64,000 nucleotides of DNA, from the NCBI RefSeq assembly GCF_038443705.2, contig NZ_CP151767.2, positions 1,116,001-1,180,000 on the forward strand, in the 5' to 3' direction. Each line of letters starts with the position of its first letter. Position 1 is the stretch's first letter. The translations under genes were made by a program, and so were the position numbers. The notes under the pieces are model-generated. The model saw only the letters and a list, made by a program, of their open reading frames with translations. It searched no databases and was not told the DNA's origin. Positions 1 to 9,178 of the stretch are shown in pieces. Source of the DNA: Yoonia sp. SS1-5. Its GTDB lineage: Bacteria > Pseudomonadota > Alphaproteobacteria > Rhodobacterales > Rhodobacteraceae.

Positions 1-642
1 GGCATGTACGCGACCGTGGGGATCCTGGCCGCCTTGCGGCACCGTGATCAAACCGGTGAAGGGCAACATATCGACCTGTCGCTGGTTGATAGTCAGGTTG
101 CGTGGCTCATCAATGAAGGCACCGGATATCTGACCACCGGCAAACCACCGATCCGGCGCGGCAACGGGCATCCGAACATCGCCCCCTATCAGGTCTTTGG
201 CACATATGATGGGCATGTCATTATCGCGGTCGGCAATGATGGGCAGTTTCGCCGTTTCTGCGATTTTCTGGACCTTGGCGATCTGCCGGATGATGACCGG
301 TTTGCAACCAATGCCGCACGCCTGAACAACCGCACAGCACTTGTCGCGGCACTGACCCCTGCACTTGGCGCGCGTACAACCGACGCGATCATTGCCGGGC
401 TGGAAGGGTGCGGCGTGCCGGTCGGACCGGTGCAGACGCTTGATCAGGTTTTCGCCTCTGATCAGGTTGCAGCCCGCGAAATGCAGATCAGCATGGGGGC
501 GAACGATTCCAGTCAGCCGGATGTCAGATTGATCGGCAATCCGCTTAAATTCTCGGCAACGCCGGTCACATATCGCCATGCACCGCCGCGTCTTGGGCAG
601 GATACTGCCGAGGTTTTGCGCCGCCTGGCTGTAAAACGTTGA
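1..642 (+). CDS. CoA transferase, CaiB/BaiF family (family III), 5' truncated by window edge
   Basis: The reading frame is open from the first base to the stop at 640-642, so the gene starts outside the window. The 213 visible residues are the C-terminal half of a family III CoA-transferase; full proteins are about 390-400 residues. Recognisable stretches are GEGQHIDLSLVDSQVAWL just after the edge, which is the usual context in this family, then the small domain with YQVFGTYDGHVIIAVGND. These enzymes move CoA between acyl-CoA and free carboxylic acids through an aspartyl-CoA intermediate; the catalytic Asp lies in the missing part. The substrate cannot be told from the fragment. Family assignment is firm. 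Confidence 0.9.
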   Translation, partial: GMYATVGILAALRHRDQTGEGQHIDLSLVDSQVAWLINEGTGYLTTGKPPIRRGNGHPNIAPYQVFGTYDGHVIIAVGNDGQFRRFCDFLDLGDLPDDDRFATNAARLNNRTALVAALTPALGARTTDAIIAGLEGCGVPVGPVQTLDQVFASDQVAAREMQISMGANDSSQPDVRLIGNPLKFSATPVTYRHAPPRLGQDTAEVLRRLAVKR

Positions 643-705
643 AAAACAGCAATAAATAAAGCTGAAACACTTATGACAGGTTCGTCAATCACGGGTCTGT
701 GTGGT

Positions 706-729
706 GTATCGGTCAGTTTTGACTGATAC
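706..729. promoter_or_regulatory. Inverted repeat upstream of the TPR gene (candidate operator or terminator)
   Basis: Bases 706-729 fold as a 10-bp stem (one G-U pair) around a 4-base loop; the arms are gtatcggtca and tgactgatac. It sits 33 bp before the start of the TPR gene at 762 and 64 bp after the CoA-transferase stop. There is a short pyrimidine tract (ccccttt) but no clean T-run after it, so a regulator binding site is at least as likely as a terminator. Confidence 0.4.
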
Positions 730-761
730 CCCTTTGGCAGGATCTAGGAGCGTATTCACAA

Positions 762-2135
762 ATGATGCAAGATTTATTCGGGCAGGACACCACACTCGCC
801 ACCCCTCAGGCGCTGGAGAGCTGGAACAATACCCAACGCGCGTTTCTTGCGCATGGGGCAAGCACACCGACACATCTTGGTGCAACGTTGGAGGCCGAGC
901 CTGATTTTGCCCTTGGGCATATCGCCAAGGCGATGTTCTACATCCTTTTGGGGCGCAAGGAACTTCTGGCAACAGCGACCGAGGCCTACGAGGCCGCAGA
1001 AGCGACCAACCGCGCCCAACCCATCAGCAAGCGCGAGATGTATTTTCTGCAAGCCCTGCGCGACTGGATGAAAGGGCAACCCAAGGCTGCATTGCGCCAT
1101 TTCGAGGCTGCGCTGGCCGACAACCCAACCGATACGCTTGCGATGAAGCTGGATCATGCTGTCCGCTTTGTTCTGGGCGATGCGGTCGGGATGCGCCGGA
1201 TGATCGAGGCGGTCCTGCCCGCCTATGACAACAAGCATCCGGGCTATGGATACCTGCTGGGCTGCCACGCCTTCGCGATGGAAGAAACCGGTGAATACAA
1301 GCGTGCCCAGATCGCTGGCCGCGAGGCATTGCTGCTGGCGCCTGATGACGCTTGGGGCCTGCACGCTGTTGCCCACGTACATGACATGACCGCAGATGCG
1401 GCAGGCGGGATAAAGTGGCTGACCGGCCGCGAGGAAGCCTGGGCGCATTGCAACAATTTCCGCTACCACGTGTGGTGGCACAAGGCGTTGATGCATCTGG
1501 ACATGGGTGAGCGTGAAGTTGTGCTTGATCTTTATGATCAGCAGATCCGTCAGGACAAGACGGATGATTACCGCGATATCTCGAACGCGACCTCGCTGCT
1601 CAGCCGGTTGGAGCTGGACGGCGTTGATGTGGGTGACCGCTGGGAAGAACTGGCCGACCTGTCCGCAAACCGCACCGAAGACGGATGCCTGATTTTTGCG
1701 GACCTGCACTATCTGCTGGCCCTTGTCGGCGGCCAGCGCGAGGATGCGATCGCAACGATGATGGGACGCCTGCATCGCGATGCCAAGGAAGGCAAATCGG
1801 ATATGCAAAAGGCGATGGCGAACCCCGGCCTCGCTGCCGCCGCCGGTCTGGAAGCGTTTGGCGAGTCCAATTTCGAGGGGGCCTTTATCAACCTGGCCCG
1901 CGCAAATGCCGATATGCATCTGGCAGGCGGCAGCCACGCGCAACGTGATGTGTTCGAGCGGCTGACAATTGACAGCGGCATCCGCGCCGGTTTCCTCGAT
2001 CAGGCAGAGGCAATTCTTGCCAAGCGGACAGCACAGCGCAGCGGACGTATTGACGGCTACGCTGCAGCGCGGCAAAAGCTGATTGCAGATGGGCGACGCG
2101 CAACAGAGCGTGCGGCCAACTGGGCGGCATCCTAA
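762..2135 (+). CDS. Tetratricopeptide repeat protein, TTC38-like
   Basis: This 457-residue protein is a helical repeat protein with no signal peptide or membrane segment. It resembles the TTC38 family along its length: an N-terminal repeat (EPDFALGHIAKAMF), a central block with DDAWGLHAVAHVHDM near residue 195, then HVWWHKALMHLDMGE about residue 235. The family is found in bacteria and animals and its biochemical role is not known. The start at 762 is supported by AGGAG about 10 bases upstream (taggagcgtattcacaa). The next gene starts 33 bp downstream, so co-transcription with the opg genes is possible. An open frame also runs antisense to it but shows no family features. Confidence 0.85.
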   Translation: MMQDLFGQDTTLATPQALESWNNTQRAFLAHGASTPTHLGATLEAEPDFALGHIAKAMFYILLGRKELLATATEAYEAAEATNRAQPISKREMYFLQALRDWMKGQPKAALRHFEAALADNPTDTLAMKLDHAVRFVLGDAVGMRRMIEAVLPAYDNKHPGYGYLLGCHAFAMEETGEYKRAQIAGREALLLAPDDAWGLHAVAHVHDMTADAAGGIKWLTGREEAWAHCNNFRYHVWWHKALMHLDMGEREVVLDLYDQQIRQDKTDDYRDISNATSLLSRLELDGVDVGDRWEELADLSANRTEDGCLIFADLHYLLALVGGQREDAIATMMGRLHRDAKEGKSDMQKAMANPGLAAAAGLEAFGESNFEGAFINLARANADMHLAGGSHAQRDVFERLTIDSGIRAGFLDQAEAILAKRTAQRSGRIDGYAAARQKLIADGRRATERAANWAAS

Positions 2136-2168
2136 GCCGCGCCCCGATAGGTTGAAAAGACTGCCGCA

Positions 2169-3368
2169 ATGACCGCCACAACTGCGCCCCAAACGCAAAC
2201 AATCCGTGATCCGCGATTGGATTTCTATCGCGGGATGGCGATGTTCATTATTCTGATGGCCCATACGCCCGGCAACTGGTGGAACCAGTGGATACCGGCC
2301 CGTTTCGGCCTGTCGGACGCAGCCGAGATATTTGTGTTCTGTTCAGGCATGGCCTCGGCGGTGGCATTCGGGCGAACCTATCAGCGCCGGGGCTGGTTGC
2401 TGGGCACCTCGCGTATCGCGTTCCGGGTCTGGCAGATCTACTGGGCACATATCGCGACATTCCTGCTGACAGCCATGGTTCTGGCTGCAATCGACACATA
2501 TGGCGGCTTTGAAAAATCCTACATTGCCGGGCTGAACCTCGGCCGGTTTTTCAATGATACCGCCACGCAGCTTGTCGGCCTTTTTACGCTGACTTATGTG
2601 CCGAATTTCTTCGACATTCTGCCGATGTACATGATGATCCTGATCATGGTTCCCATCGTCATGGCTTTGGCCAAGATCAACTTGTGGTTGGTCGCGGGAT
2701 TTGTCGGCATGTCATGGTTTCTGGCGCAGGGCGCCTTGCTTGAATGGCTTGGTATCGGGTGGCTGCAAATCAGCCTTCCGGCAGAGCCGTGGTCGGAACG
2801 CGCATGGTTCTTCAATCCCTTTGCATGGCAATTGGTCTTTTTCGCCGGCTTTGCACTGATGAGCGGCTGGATCCCGGCGCCGCCGATCAACGCGGTCATG
2901 ATCGCACTGGTTGGTGCGGTGCTTGTTGGCGGATTCATGGTATCCAGCGTTGCAATCCGCGAGCTGGGCTTTGACTGGGTCAATGGCTGGCGGGCCGAAA
3001 ACCGCGGATGGATATCAAAAACCAATGGCGGCATTCTGCGCTACATCCACTTCCTGGCCGTCGCCTACCTTGGCTGGGCAATTGCGGGGCCGCAGGGGCG
3101 CAATATCGTCGCCACCGGCACATCACTGCTTGCTGGTCTCTGGCGCGGGATCGTGGCACTGATCACCAAAGTTGGGCAGCAATCCCTTGCGGTCTTCCTG
3201 ACAACTGTGGTCCTGTCCCGCATTCTGGGATTCATTTTTGATCAAACCGGGAACGCCCCGCTGCCAACTGCGTTGGTCAACATGTTCGGGTTCGCCCTGA
3301 TCATCCTGACGGCTTATGGCGCGGCCTGGTTCAAGGGCCAACCCTGGAGAGGACCTGCAAAAGCATGA
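2169..3368 (+). CDS. opgC: OpgC-family membrane acyltransferase (glucan succinylation)
   Basis: The 399-residue protein is a polytopic inner-membrane protein with about ten hydrophobic segments. The N-terminal block DPRLDFYRGMAMFIILMAHT is the OpgC signature, followed by DAAEIFVFCSGMASA. OpgC transfers succinyl groups to osmoregulated periplasmic glucans, and in Rhodobacter sphaeroides opgC is an established osmoregulated gene. The stop overlaps the start of the next gene by ATGA at 3365-3368, so translation is coupled to opgG. The neighbouring glucan synthase genes confirm the role. Confidence 0.93.
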   Translation: MTATTAPQTQTIRDPRLDFYRGMAMFIILMAHTPGNWWNQWIPARFGLSDAAEIFVFCSGMASAVAFGRTYQRRGWLLGTSRIAFRVWQIYWAHIATFLLTAMVLAAIDTYGGFEKSYIAGLNLGRFFNDTATQLVGLFTLTYVPNFFDILPMYMMILIMVPIVMALAKINLWLVAGFVGMSWFLAQGALLEWLGIGWLQISLPAEPWSERAWFFNPFAWQLVFFAGFALMSGWIPAPPINAVMIALVGAVLVGGFMVSSVAIRELGFDWVNGWRAENRGWISKTNGGILRYIHFLAVAYLGWAIAGPQGRNIVATGTSLLAGLWRGIVALITKVGQQSLAVFLTTVVLSRILGFIFDQTGNAPLPTALVNMFGFALIILTAYGAAWFKGQPWRGPAKA

Positions 3369-4867
3369 TCGACCGTCGTACTTTCATGGCACTTCTCGCC
3401 GCAGCCAGCGCGCCCGGCATCGCACGGGCGCAGGCCGCCCAGCCCTTTAGCCGCGATTGGCTGATCGGACTTGCGCAGGAAAAGGCGCAAAGCGAATATG
3501 TGGCGCGCCCCATGGTCCCAGAGGCATGGCGCAAACTGTCATATGACGAGTTCCAGCATATCTGGTTCAATGCCAATAACGCGATCTGGAACGATACTGA
3601 CAAACCTCTCAAGGTCGATCTGTTTAATGCAGGCCTCTATGTGGAACGGGCAACGACGATCCATCTTGTCGAGGATGGGCAGGCCACGACGCTGCCCTTT
3701 GATATGTCGCTGTTCGACACCACAGACGACTTTCCCGATCTGCCGGTTGACGAGACCATGGGCTATTCTGGGCTGCGTCTGCGGGCCGAGCTGAATACCA
3801 AGGATATCTTCGAAGAATTCGCCGTCTTTCAAGGCGCCAGCTATTTCCGCGCCATCGGCAACGGCCAGACCTACGGGTTGTCAGCCCGTGGACTGGCGCT
3901 GCGCACCGGCGATCCGGCGGGCGAAGAATTCCCCGATTTCACTGATTTCTGGATCGAGGCGCCTGCCCCGGATGCCGACAGCTTTGTGGTTCACGCATTG
4001 CTGGACAGCCCATCGGTCACCGGGGCCTATCAGTTCACGATCTCGCATGGCGACACCACGAGGATGATCGTGGCTGCAACCCTGTTCCCGCGCGTGGACC
4101 TGATGCATCTGGGTCTTGGCACGCTGACATCTATGTTCCTCTTTGATGAAACAAACAGGAACCGGTTTGATGATTTCCGGCCCGCCGTGCATGACAGCGA
4201 AGGCCTGATGATCGTCAATGGCAATGGCGAACGTATCTGGCGCCCGCTGGCGAACCCCAAGACCGTGCAAATCAGCGCATTTGTCGATGACGGCCCGCAA
4301 GGGTTTGGCCTGATGCAGCGTGATCGCGACCCCGAAAACTTCGCCGATCTTGAGGCGCATTACGAGGCGCGCCCCTCGCTATGGATCACGCCCGATGGAA
4401 ACTGGGGTGACGGCTGGGTCGAGCTGGTCGAAATCCCGGCGGACAAAGAAATCTACGACAATATCGTTGCGTATTGGCGACCACGCGCACCGATGGTCAC
4501 TGGCGAGCGCTATGATATCGGCTACCGCATGGATTGGGGGAATACCCCTGACGGGCTATCCGACGTCGCCCATGTGACCAATACCCGCATCGGCAAGGGT
4601 TTTGATCAGATCAAGACCGTGTTTGCGATTGATTTCGCCCCGCATCCGGCCCTGGGTGAAGGCCCCTATGATGACCTGACGGTGATCCTGCGCGGCTCAA
4701 ATGGCGAGGTCTCGCCCGCGGTGCTGCAATACAATCCCGGCACAGGCGGTTTACGCATGAATTTCAGCATCTTGCCGGGCGATGCGCAACTGATCGAACT
4801 GCGCGCGCAACTGTTGCGTGACCGTGTCCCCCTTACCGAAGTCTGGTTGTATAGATGGACGGCATGA
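3365..4867 (+). CDS. opgG: Periplasmic glucan biosynthesis protein, MdoG/OpgG family
   Basis: This 500-residue protein carries a twin-arginine export signal: MIDRRTFMALLAAASAPGIA has RR at residues 4-5, a hydrophobic core and a small-residue cleavage region ending ARAQ. The mature part is the MdoG/MdoD beta-sandwich domain (YDEFQHIWFNANNAIWND early; TEVWLYRW at the end). These proteins act in the periplasm to form or branch the beta-glucan backbone exported by OpgH. A Tat signal is more typical of OpgD than OpgG, so the exact paralogue is uncertain. It overlaps opgC by ATGA and its end overlaps opgH. Confidence 0.93.
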   Translation: MIDRRTFMALLAAASAPGIARAQAAQPFSRDWLIGLAQEKAQSEYVARPMVPEAWRKLSYDEFQHIWFNANNAIWNDTDKPLKVDLFNAGLYVERATTIHLVEDGQATTLPFDMSLFDTTDDFPDLPVDETMGYSGLRLRAELNTKDIFEEFAVFQGASYFRAIGNGQTYGLSARGLALRTGDPAGEEFPDFTDFWIEAPAPDADSFVVHALLDSPSVTGAYQFTISHGDTTRMIVAATLFPRVDLMHLGLGTLTSMFLFDETNRNRFDDFRPAVHDSEGLMIVNGNGERIWRPLANPKTVQISAFVDDGPQGFGLMQRDRDPENFADLEAHYEARPSLWITPDGNWGDGWVELVEIPADKEIYDNIVAYWRPRAPMVTGERYDIGYRMDWGNTPDGLSDVAHVTNTRIGKGFDQIKTVFAIDFAPHPALGEGPYDDLTVILRGSNGEVSPAVLQYNPGTGGLRMNFSILPGDAQLIELRAQLLRDRVPLTEVWLYRWTA

Positions 4868-6732
4868 CCCCTCCTGCCATGATGCCGCCAGAGGTCCCGC
4901 TGGCCCGGCCCATCCAGGTGCTGAACAAGCCGCACCGGGACGAAACCGCGCCCGGCGGGATGGATCTTGCCGCGACACGCTGGTGGCGCCTGTTCGCCTT
5001 TGCACCGGCGATTGTCATTACCGGACTGGTCGTCAGCATGATCGCGGACTGGTTTGCAATGGCCGGTCTCTACCCGCTTGAGATCGCGATCATCGGACTG
5101 ATCACAGTGACATTCTTCTGGATCGCCCTGTCGGTCTCGACCACGCTTGTGGGGGTCAGCAGCCTGTTTCTGGGCGTGTCACGCAGGGCTGCCATCGACG
5201 CACCCGCCGTCCAGAATGTCGCCTTGCTGGTGCCTGTCTATAACGAAGTCCCCGCAGATGTTTTCGGCAATGCTGCCGCGATGATGAAGGCCCTGTCAAA
5301 ACAGGATAGTGCGCATCGTTTCTCGCTGTTTATCCTGTCTGACACCCGTGATGATGCGGTTGCCGCACAAGAAGAACAGGCGTTCTTCAACCTCAAAACC
5401 CGCCTGCCTGCCAATGCGCTGGTCCACTACCGCCGCCGCGCCGACAACACCGACCGCAAGGTCGGCAATCTGGCCGATTGGGTTGAACGCTGGGGCGGCG
5501 GCTATGATGCAATGCTGGTGCTGGACGCCGACAGCCTGATGAGCGGCGAAGCGATTGTGGCTTTGACCGACGCGCTTGCCGTGGATCCGGCCGCGGGGCT
5601 TATCCAGTCTTTCCCGACCATCTTTGGCGCCCGGACAGTCTTTGCCCGGGTGCAGCAGTTTTCCAACCGGATTTACGGCGCACCGCTGGCCGAGGGGTTG
5701 AGCCGCTGGACCGACCAGGAGGGGAACTACTGGGGGCATAACGCGATTATCCGCACCCGCGCCTTTGCATCATGTGCCGGCCTGCCGCGCATGCGCAACG
5801 GCCGCGGCGAGCTGATACTGAGCCATGATTTCGTCGAGGCCGGGTTGCTGCGCCGTGCCGGCTGGGCCGTCCGTTTTCTGCCGCGCGTGCAGGGCAGCTA
5901 TGAAGAAGTCCCCGCCACCCTGATTGACTATGTGTTGCGGGACCGGCGCTGGTGTCAGGGTAACCTGCAGCATCTGAGCCTTTTGTCGTCGCGCGGGTTC
6001 CACGCCATGTCACGCTTTCATCTGATCAGCGGGGCCATGGGCTACCTGATGTCCCCGGCCTGGTTCACATTGCTGATCATCTGGGCGCTTGTGGGCAATG
6101 GCGAGCAGGACAACGTGGTCAGCTACTTCAGCGGTTACAACGCGCAGGTCAACTGGCCGACCATGTCCACCGGAAACAGCCTTTTGATCCTGACATTCAT
6201 GTATGCGATGCTGCTGGCGCCCAAAGTGCTGGGCGCCGCCGTGATCCAGAAAGCCGGGCTGCGCCTGCGTGATCTGGGCGGGTTCCGGCAGTTTCTGACA
6301 TCCGTCACGCTAGAGGTCGCGCTGTCCATCGCCTATGCGCCGGTTCTGATGGTGCAACAGACCAAGGCCGTTACCGCCAAGATCATCGGCGTGAAAGAGC
6401 ATTGGTCACCGCAGAACCGCCAGGGCGGTCACTATTCCCTCGGTGTCATGATCAAGTTCCACGCCATCGAAACCGTGCTGGGAATTGGCGCCCTGTTGGG
6501 CATGTCCCAAGGGCTGGTCACCTTGTGGCTGTTGCCTATCGCGCTTAGCCTTGCCTTTGCAGTTCCGCTTTCTGCGTTAAGTGGCGTTGATCTGTCCAAG
6601 CGCCGCTGGGCATCGCGCCACATGGGAACGCCCGAGGTGATCAACGCGCCCCCGATCATCCGCCGCGCCATGGCAGAGCGGCGCTATGCCGCCCGGGCGC
6701 TGGAAGCTGCAGGGCGCATCCCGGCCGAATAA
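4855..6732 (+). CDS. opgH: Glucans biosynthesis glucosyltransferase OpgH
   Basis: A 625-residue inner-membrane family 2 glycosyltransferase that polymerises glucose from UDP-glucose into the periplasmic glucan backbone. Two membrane spans precede the catalytic domain (near residues 45-105). The domain shows VALLVPVYNE, the metal-binding LDADSLM and the processivity-type DRRWCQGNLQHL, and further spans follow. Two starts are possible: ATG at 4855, overlapping opgG by 13 bp, or ATG at 4864, giving the ATGA overlap used elsewhere in this operon; the second fits the pattern and removes only three residues. Bacterial OpgH of enterics is longer because of extra N-terminal sequence. Confidence 0.94.
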   Translation: MDGMTPPAMMPPEVPLARPIQVLNKPHRDETAPGGMDLAATRWWRLFAFAPAIVITGLVVSMIADWFAMAGLYPLEIAIIGLITVTFFWIALSVSTTLVGVSSLFLGVSRRAAIDAPAVQNVALLVPVYNEVPADVFGNAAAMMKALSKQDSAHRFSLFILSDTRDDAVAAQEEQAFFNLKTRLPANALVHYRRRADNTDRKVGNLADWVERWGGGYDAMLVLDADSLMSGEAIVALTDALAVDPAAGLIQSFPTIFGARTVFARVQQFSNRIYGAPLAEGLSRWTDQEGNYWGHNAIIRTRAFASCAGLPRMRNGRGELILSHDFVEAGLLRRAGWAVRFLPRVQGSYEEVPATLIDYVLRDRRWCQGNLQHLSLLSSRGFHAMSRFHLISGAMGYLMSPAWFTLLIIWALVGNGEQDNVVSYFSGYNAQVNWPTMSTGNSLLILTFMYAMLLAPKVLGAAVIQKAGLRLRDLGGFRQFLTSVTLEVALSIAYAPVLMVQQTKAVTAKIIGVKEHWSPQNRQGGHYSLGVMIKFHAIETVLGIGALLGMSQGLVTLWLLPIALSLAFAVPLSALSGVDLSKRRWASRHMGTPEVINAPPIIRRAMAERRYAARALEAAGRIPAE

Positions 6733-6764
6733 GACCTTCTGCAAAAAAACCTGCATCAGGTAGA

Positions 6765-7589
6765 TCAGCGCGGTAGAGCTTCGAACCAATCCAGCGTCAT
6801 CGCCGCCCAGCCGCGCGGAATGCCATGCGCACCCGGATGCAGTGCAAATTCCAATGCAGTGCCGGGGGCGCAATCCTCCCAGATGCGGCGCCAGTAATTA
6901 TCGGTCATCACAAAGCTGTCCGGGCGTAGTTGGGCGCAGTCATTCTCGGCCCGCCAGACCTGCATGGCCTGCCAGACGTCACCCTGATAAATGCGCCCAC
7001 CACCCAATGGCCGCCCCTCCAAAGGGACGGTCTGGTCGCGCCAGCCATGGGTGTGCAGCAGGCGCACGGGCCCCGCACAATCGGTAGGTTCCGGCTTCCA
7101 GAAACTGCCACCGACGGGCGCATAGGCGGCAAAGGCGTCAGGGTCGGCGCAGGCCAGATAGCTTGTCATGGACCCACCCACCGAAAAACCGGCAAGGATC
7201 ATCCGCGCCCGATCCAGCCCGAACCGTTCGGCGGCATCATCGGCGACGGCATTCAAAAACGCGACCTCGTCGCGGTTTTGCGGGCGGTCGGGGTGAAAAT
7301 ACCAGCCCGTCCCAAATCGGCCCGGCCGGTCCAACCCGTCAGCCCCGATAAACGCGTATCCGCGGGACAGCAGTTGATTGGTCATGCCGGTGTTGCGCAG
7401 CGCCCCCGCCCCGCTGCCGCCAGCACCATGCAACCAGATCAGCGCAGGTGGCGAGGCTTCAGCATTGTCGGGCAAGGCGATGTGATAGGTCCCTTCGGGA
7501 ATTTCGCAGGCATCTGACGCGTCAGCGCATCCCGCATGGACCGCAGTCCCGATGAACCCAAGGGTAAAACCCAGCGCCAGTCGCAACAT
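6765..7589 (-). CDS. Secreted alpha/beta hydrolase, PHB depolymerase/LpqC-type esterase
   Basis: This 274-residue protein starts with a Sec signal peptide (cleavage near VHAG, residue 19-20). The alpha/beta hydrolase fold has the oxyanion segment WLHGAGGSG, the nucleophile elbow GFSVGG, an acid candidate in HTHGWRDQTVP and a His in GAHGIPRGW. It belongs to the poly(3-hydroxybutyrate) depolymerase/feruloyl esterase-like (LpqC) family; the true substrate is unknown. It is the last gene of the minus-strand operon that starts at 9630, with one base between the rhodanese stop and its ATG. The tail faces opgH across 32 bp. Confidence 0.85.
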   Translation of the reverse strand: MLRLALGFTLGFIGTAVHAGCADASDACEIPEGTYHIALPDNAEASPPALIWLHGAGGSGAGALRNTGMTNQLLSRGYAFIGADGLDRPGRFGTGWYFHPDRPQNRDEVAFLNAVADDAAERFGLDRARMILAGFSVGGSMTSYLACADPDAFAAYAPVGGSFWKPEPTDCAGPVRLLHTHGWRDQTVPLEGRPLGGGRIYQGDVWQAMQVWRAENDCAQLRPDSFVMTDNYWRRIWEDCAPGTALEFALHPGAHGIPRGWAAMTLDWFEALPR

Positions 7590-7590
7590 C

Positions 7591-8058
7591 CTAAGGATCC
7601 CTGTTCAGCGGCAGATCCCGCGCGAGCCAGCCCGGCCCGGCGGCCGAGCCCAACATCCCCTCGGGGACATCAATGATATTTGTAAATCCGGCCTCAGCCA
7701 GCCGATTTGCCGTCCGGGCGGAACGCACGCCTCGCGCGCAGATCAATGCAATCGGTGCGGCCCGATCCCCATTTGTCAGCCCGTCCAGCACGGTCACGAA
7801 ATCATCGCGACGAAGATCAACGCGGTGTGCGCCCTGCCCGCTGCCGGTCCGTGCCCATTCATCGGGCCTGCGAATGTCGATCAGGGTAATCTGGCCAGCC
7901 AGGGCCTGGGCATGCGCATCAGGTGCTGAAAGTTGCACGCCATCCACGTCTTCGGTGATCAGGGTATAGAGAAGATTGGGGTTGGCCATCGCGACAACAG
8001 CCGCAGCACCGCCAAGACCAACCCCGCCCAATATGGCGCGCCGCGACAGCCGCATCAC
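7591..8058 (-). CDS. Rhodanese-like domain protein with Tat-type signal
   Basis: A 155-residue exported single-domain rhodanese. The N-terminus MRLSRRAILGGVGLGG looks like a Tat signal (SRRAILGG). The rhodanese domain shows LIDIRRPDEWARTG and the active-site loop CARGVRSA, so the sulfur-accepting Cys is present. Such proteins carry persulfide sulfur or act as thiol-redox partners. Its start overlaps the SCO stop by ATGA at 8055-8058, so the two are translationally coupled and may work together in thiol or metal handling outside the cytoplasm. Confidence 0.88.
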   Translation of the reverse strand: MMRLSRRAILGGVGLGGAAAVVAMANPNLLYTLITEDVDGVQLSAPDAHAQALAGQITLIDIRRPDEWARTGSGQGAHRVDLRRDDFVTVLDGLTNGDRAAPIALICARGVRSARTANRLAEAGFTNIIDVPEGMLGSAAGPGWLARDLPLNRDP

Positions 8059-8612
8059 TCGGCCAATGCCACCAGATAGGGGGTGATGATCTCAATCGCC
8101 TGATCCACATCCATCACCGGCGGCACAAGGGTCAGGACCGCGCCTTGCGGATCAAGCAGGTAGATAAAGCTGCCATGGGCGAAAATCTCCTGCCCTGCAG
8201 GATCCGTGAACACGACCTCCTTTTCAACCGAGAACGCGTCGTAAGCGACCTGAAGCGCCTCTTCGGTGCCGGTCAGCCCGATGAAGTCGTCATGATACTG
8301 GGTCAGCGGCGGGCCGATATTTTCGACCGTGTCGCGCTTGGGGTCCACAGTAATCATGACCGGGCTGACATCGGCCAGATGCGCAATGTCATCTGCGATA
8401 TCGGCCATCATCGGCAGGGTGGCGGAACAAATCTGCTCGCAATTGGCGTATCCGAAAAACAGCAGCTGCGCACGGCCATTCGGGTCGGCCTGAGTGCGCA
8501 ACTTGCCATATTGATCCGTCAGCGCATAGTTGCCGCCAACATTGAATGGAAAGCCCTGCGACACGGCAGGGCTGGCCAGGCACGCGGCCCCGATAAGCAA
8601 TGCGCGCATCAT
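8055..8612 (-). CDS. SCO family protein (periplasmic copper/thiol protein)
   Basis: The 185-residue protein has a short signal peptide (MMRALLIGAACLASPAVSQG) and an SCO1/SenC thioredoxin fold. The copper-binding CxxxC is present as ANCEQICSATLP, and the distal part has VSPVMITVDPKRDTVE and a late His (IFAHGSFIYLL). SCO proteins deliver copper to the CuA site of cytochrome oxidase or act as thiol reductases. The chosen start gives an ATGA overlap with the upstream gene (stop 8609-8611); the longer in-frame extension to 8783 lies inside that gene and lacks any signal peptide. It is not next to the ctaD of this window, so another client is plausible. Confidence 0.9.
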   Translation of the reverse strand: MMRALLIGAACLASPAVSQGFPFNVGGNYALTDQYGKLRTQADPNGRAQLLFFGYANCEQICSATLPMMADIADDIAHLADVSPVMITVDPKRDTVENIGPPLTQYHDDFIGLTGTEEALQVAYDAFSVEKEVVFTDPAGQEIFAHGSFIYLLDPQGAVLTLVPPVMDVDQAIEIITPYLVALAE

Positions 8613-9178
8613 TCGAACAACAGGTCCTTGATCTCTTCGTCCTGCTCTAGACCAAGACCGAAATACCCCTCTTCGGCGATTTCGGCCAGAACACGCGGAT
8701 CGCGTCGGAACCAGGGGCCTTTGCCATCCGCCTCGGGGTGGTTTTCGGCCCAGACTTTGGTCCAGCTGTTTGCCTTGACCCATTCCTCGCTTTCAAGGGG
8801 GCGAATGCGCTGTATCAGATAGACATTCTTGGCACCGACATAGTCATCCTCCAACAGCAGGCCATCAACCTCGACCTCTTGCGCGCAATAGGGCAGCAAT
8901 TCCTGCGCGGCCCCTGTAAAGGCGGCTTGCGAATTCTTGTTGGGGAAGACCAGAACGTCATCAACGCTGCGCACAAGGCCAAGCTGGCGGCTGCCATCAC
9001 CGCAATTGTCCGGGCAATCGCCAGTTAGCTCGCACAGGATGTCAACGACGGTTGCCTCGAACTTTGCGGGTTGTTCTGCGTAAAGGTTCCAGCTTTTGGC
9101 CTCGGATCCTTCGGAAAAATCCTGTGCCACGACAGGAGCGGCTGCCAGACAGCCAAGCAATGCAATGATCTGTTTCAT
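8609..9178 (-). CDS. Secreted cysteine-rich protein of unknown function (paralogue of the next gene upstream)
   Basis: A 189-residue protein with a clear Sec signal (cleavage after VVAQ, residue 19). The mature region opens with a beta-rich segment holding CELTGDCPDNCGDG (three Cys), then LGLVRSVDDVLVF, a further Cys in LLPYCAQ, EVDGLLLEDD and KNVYLIQR. This order (D..C, C, C, G, hydrophobic strand, VDGLL, strand) matches that of the 151-residue protein encoded just upstream, so the two look like tandem divergent paralogues. A C-terminal extension of about 50 acidic residues is unique to this copy. The family is not one I can name. It overlaps both neighbours by ATGA. Confidence 0.75.
   Translation of the reverse strand: MKQIIALLGCLAAAPVVAQDFSEGSEAKSWNLYAEQPAKFEATVVDILCELTGDCPDNCGDGSRQLGLVRSVDDVLVFPNKNSQAAFTGAAQELLPYCAQEVEVDGLLLEDDYVGAKNVYLIQRIRPLESEEWVKANSWTKVWAENHPEADGKGPWFRRDPRVLAEIAEEGYFGLGLEQDEEIKDLLFE

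Noticed and set aside
774..2264. Long antisense open frame opposite the TPR gene
   Set aside because: It is a codon-bias shadow: Cys- and Arg-rich, no domain, and fully opposed to a convincing TPR protein.
8613..8783. Longer N-terminus for the SCO protein
   Set aside because: It would overlap the upstream secreted protein, is Arg-rich and hides the signal peptide.
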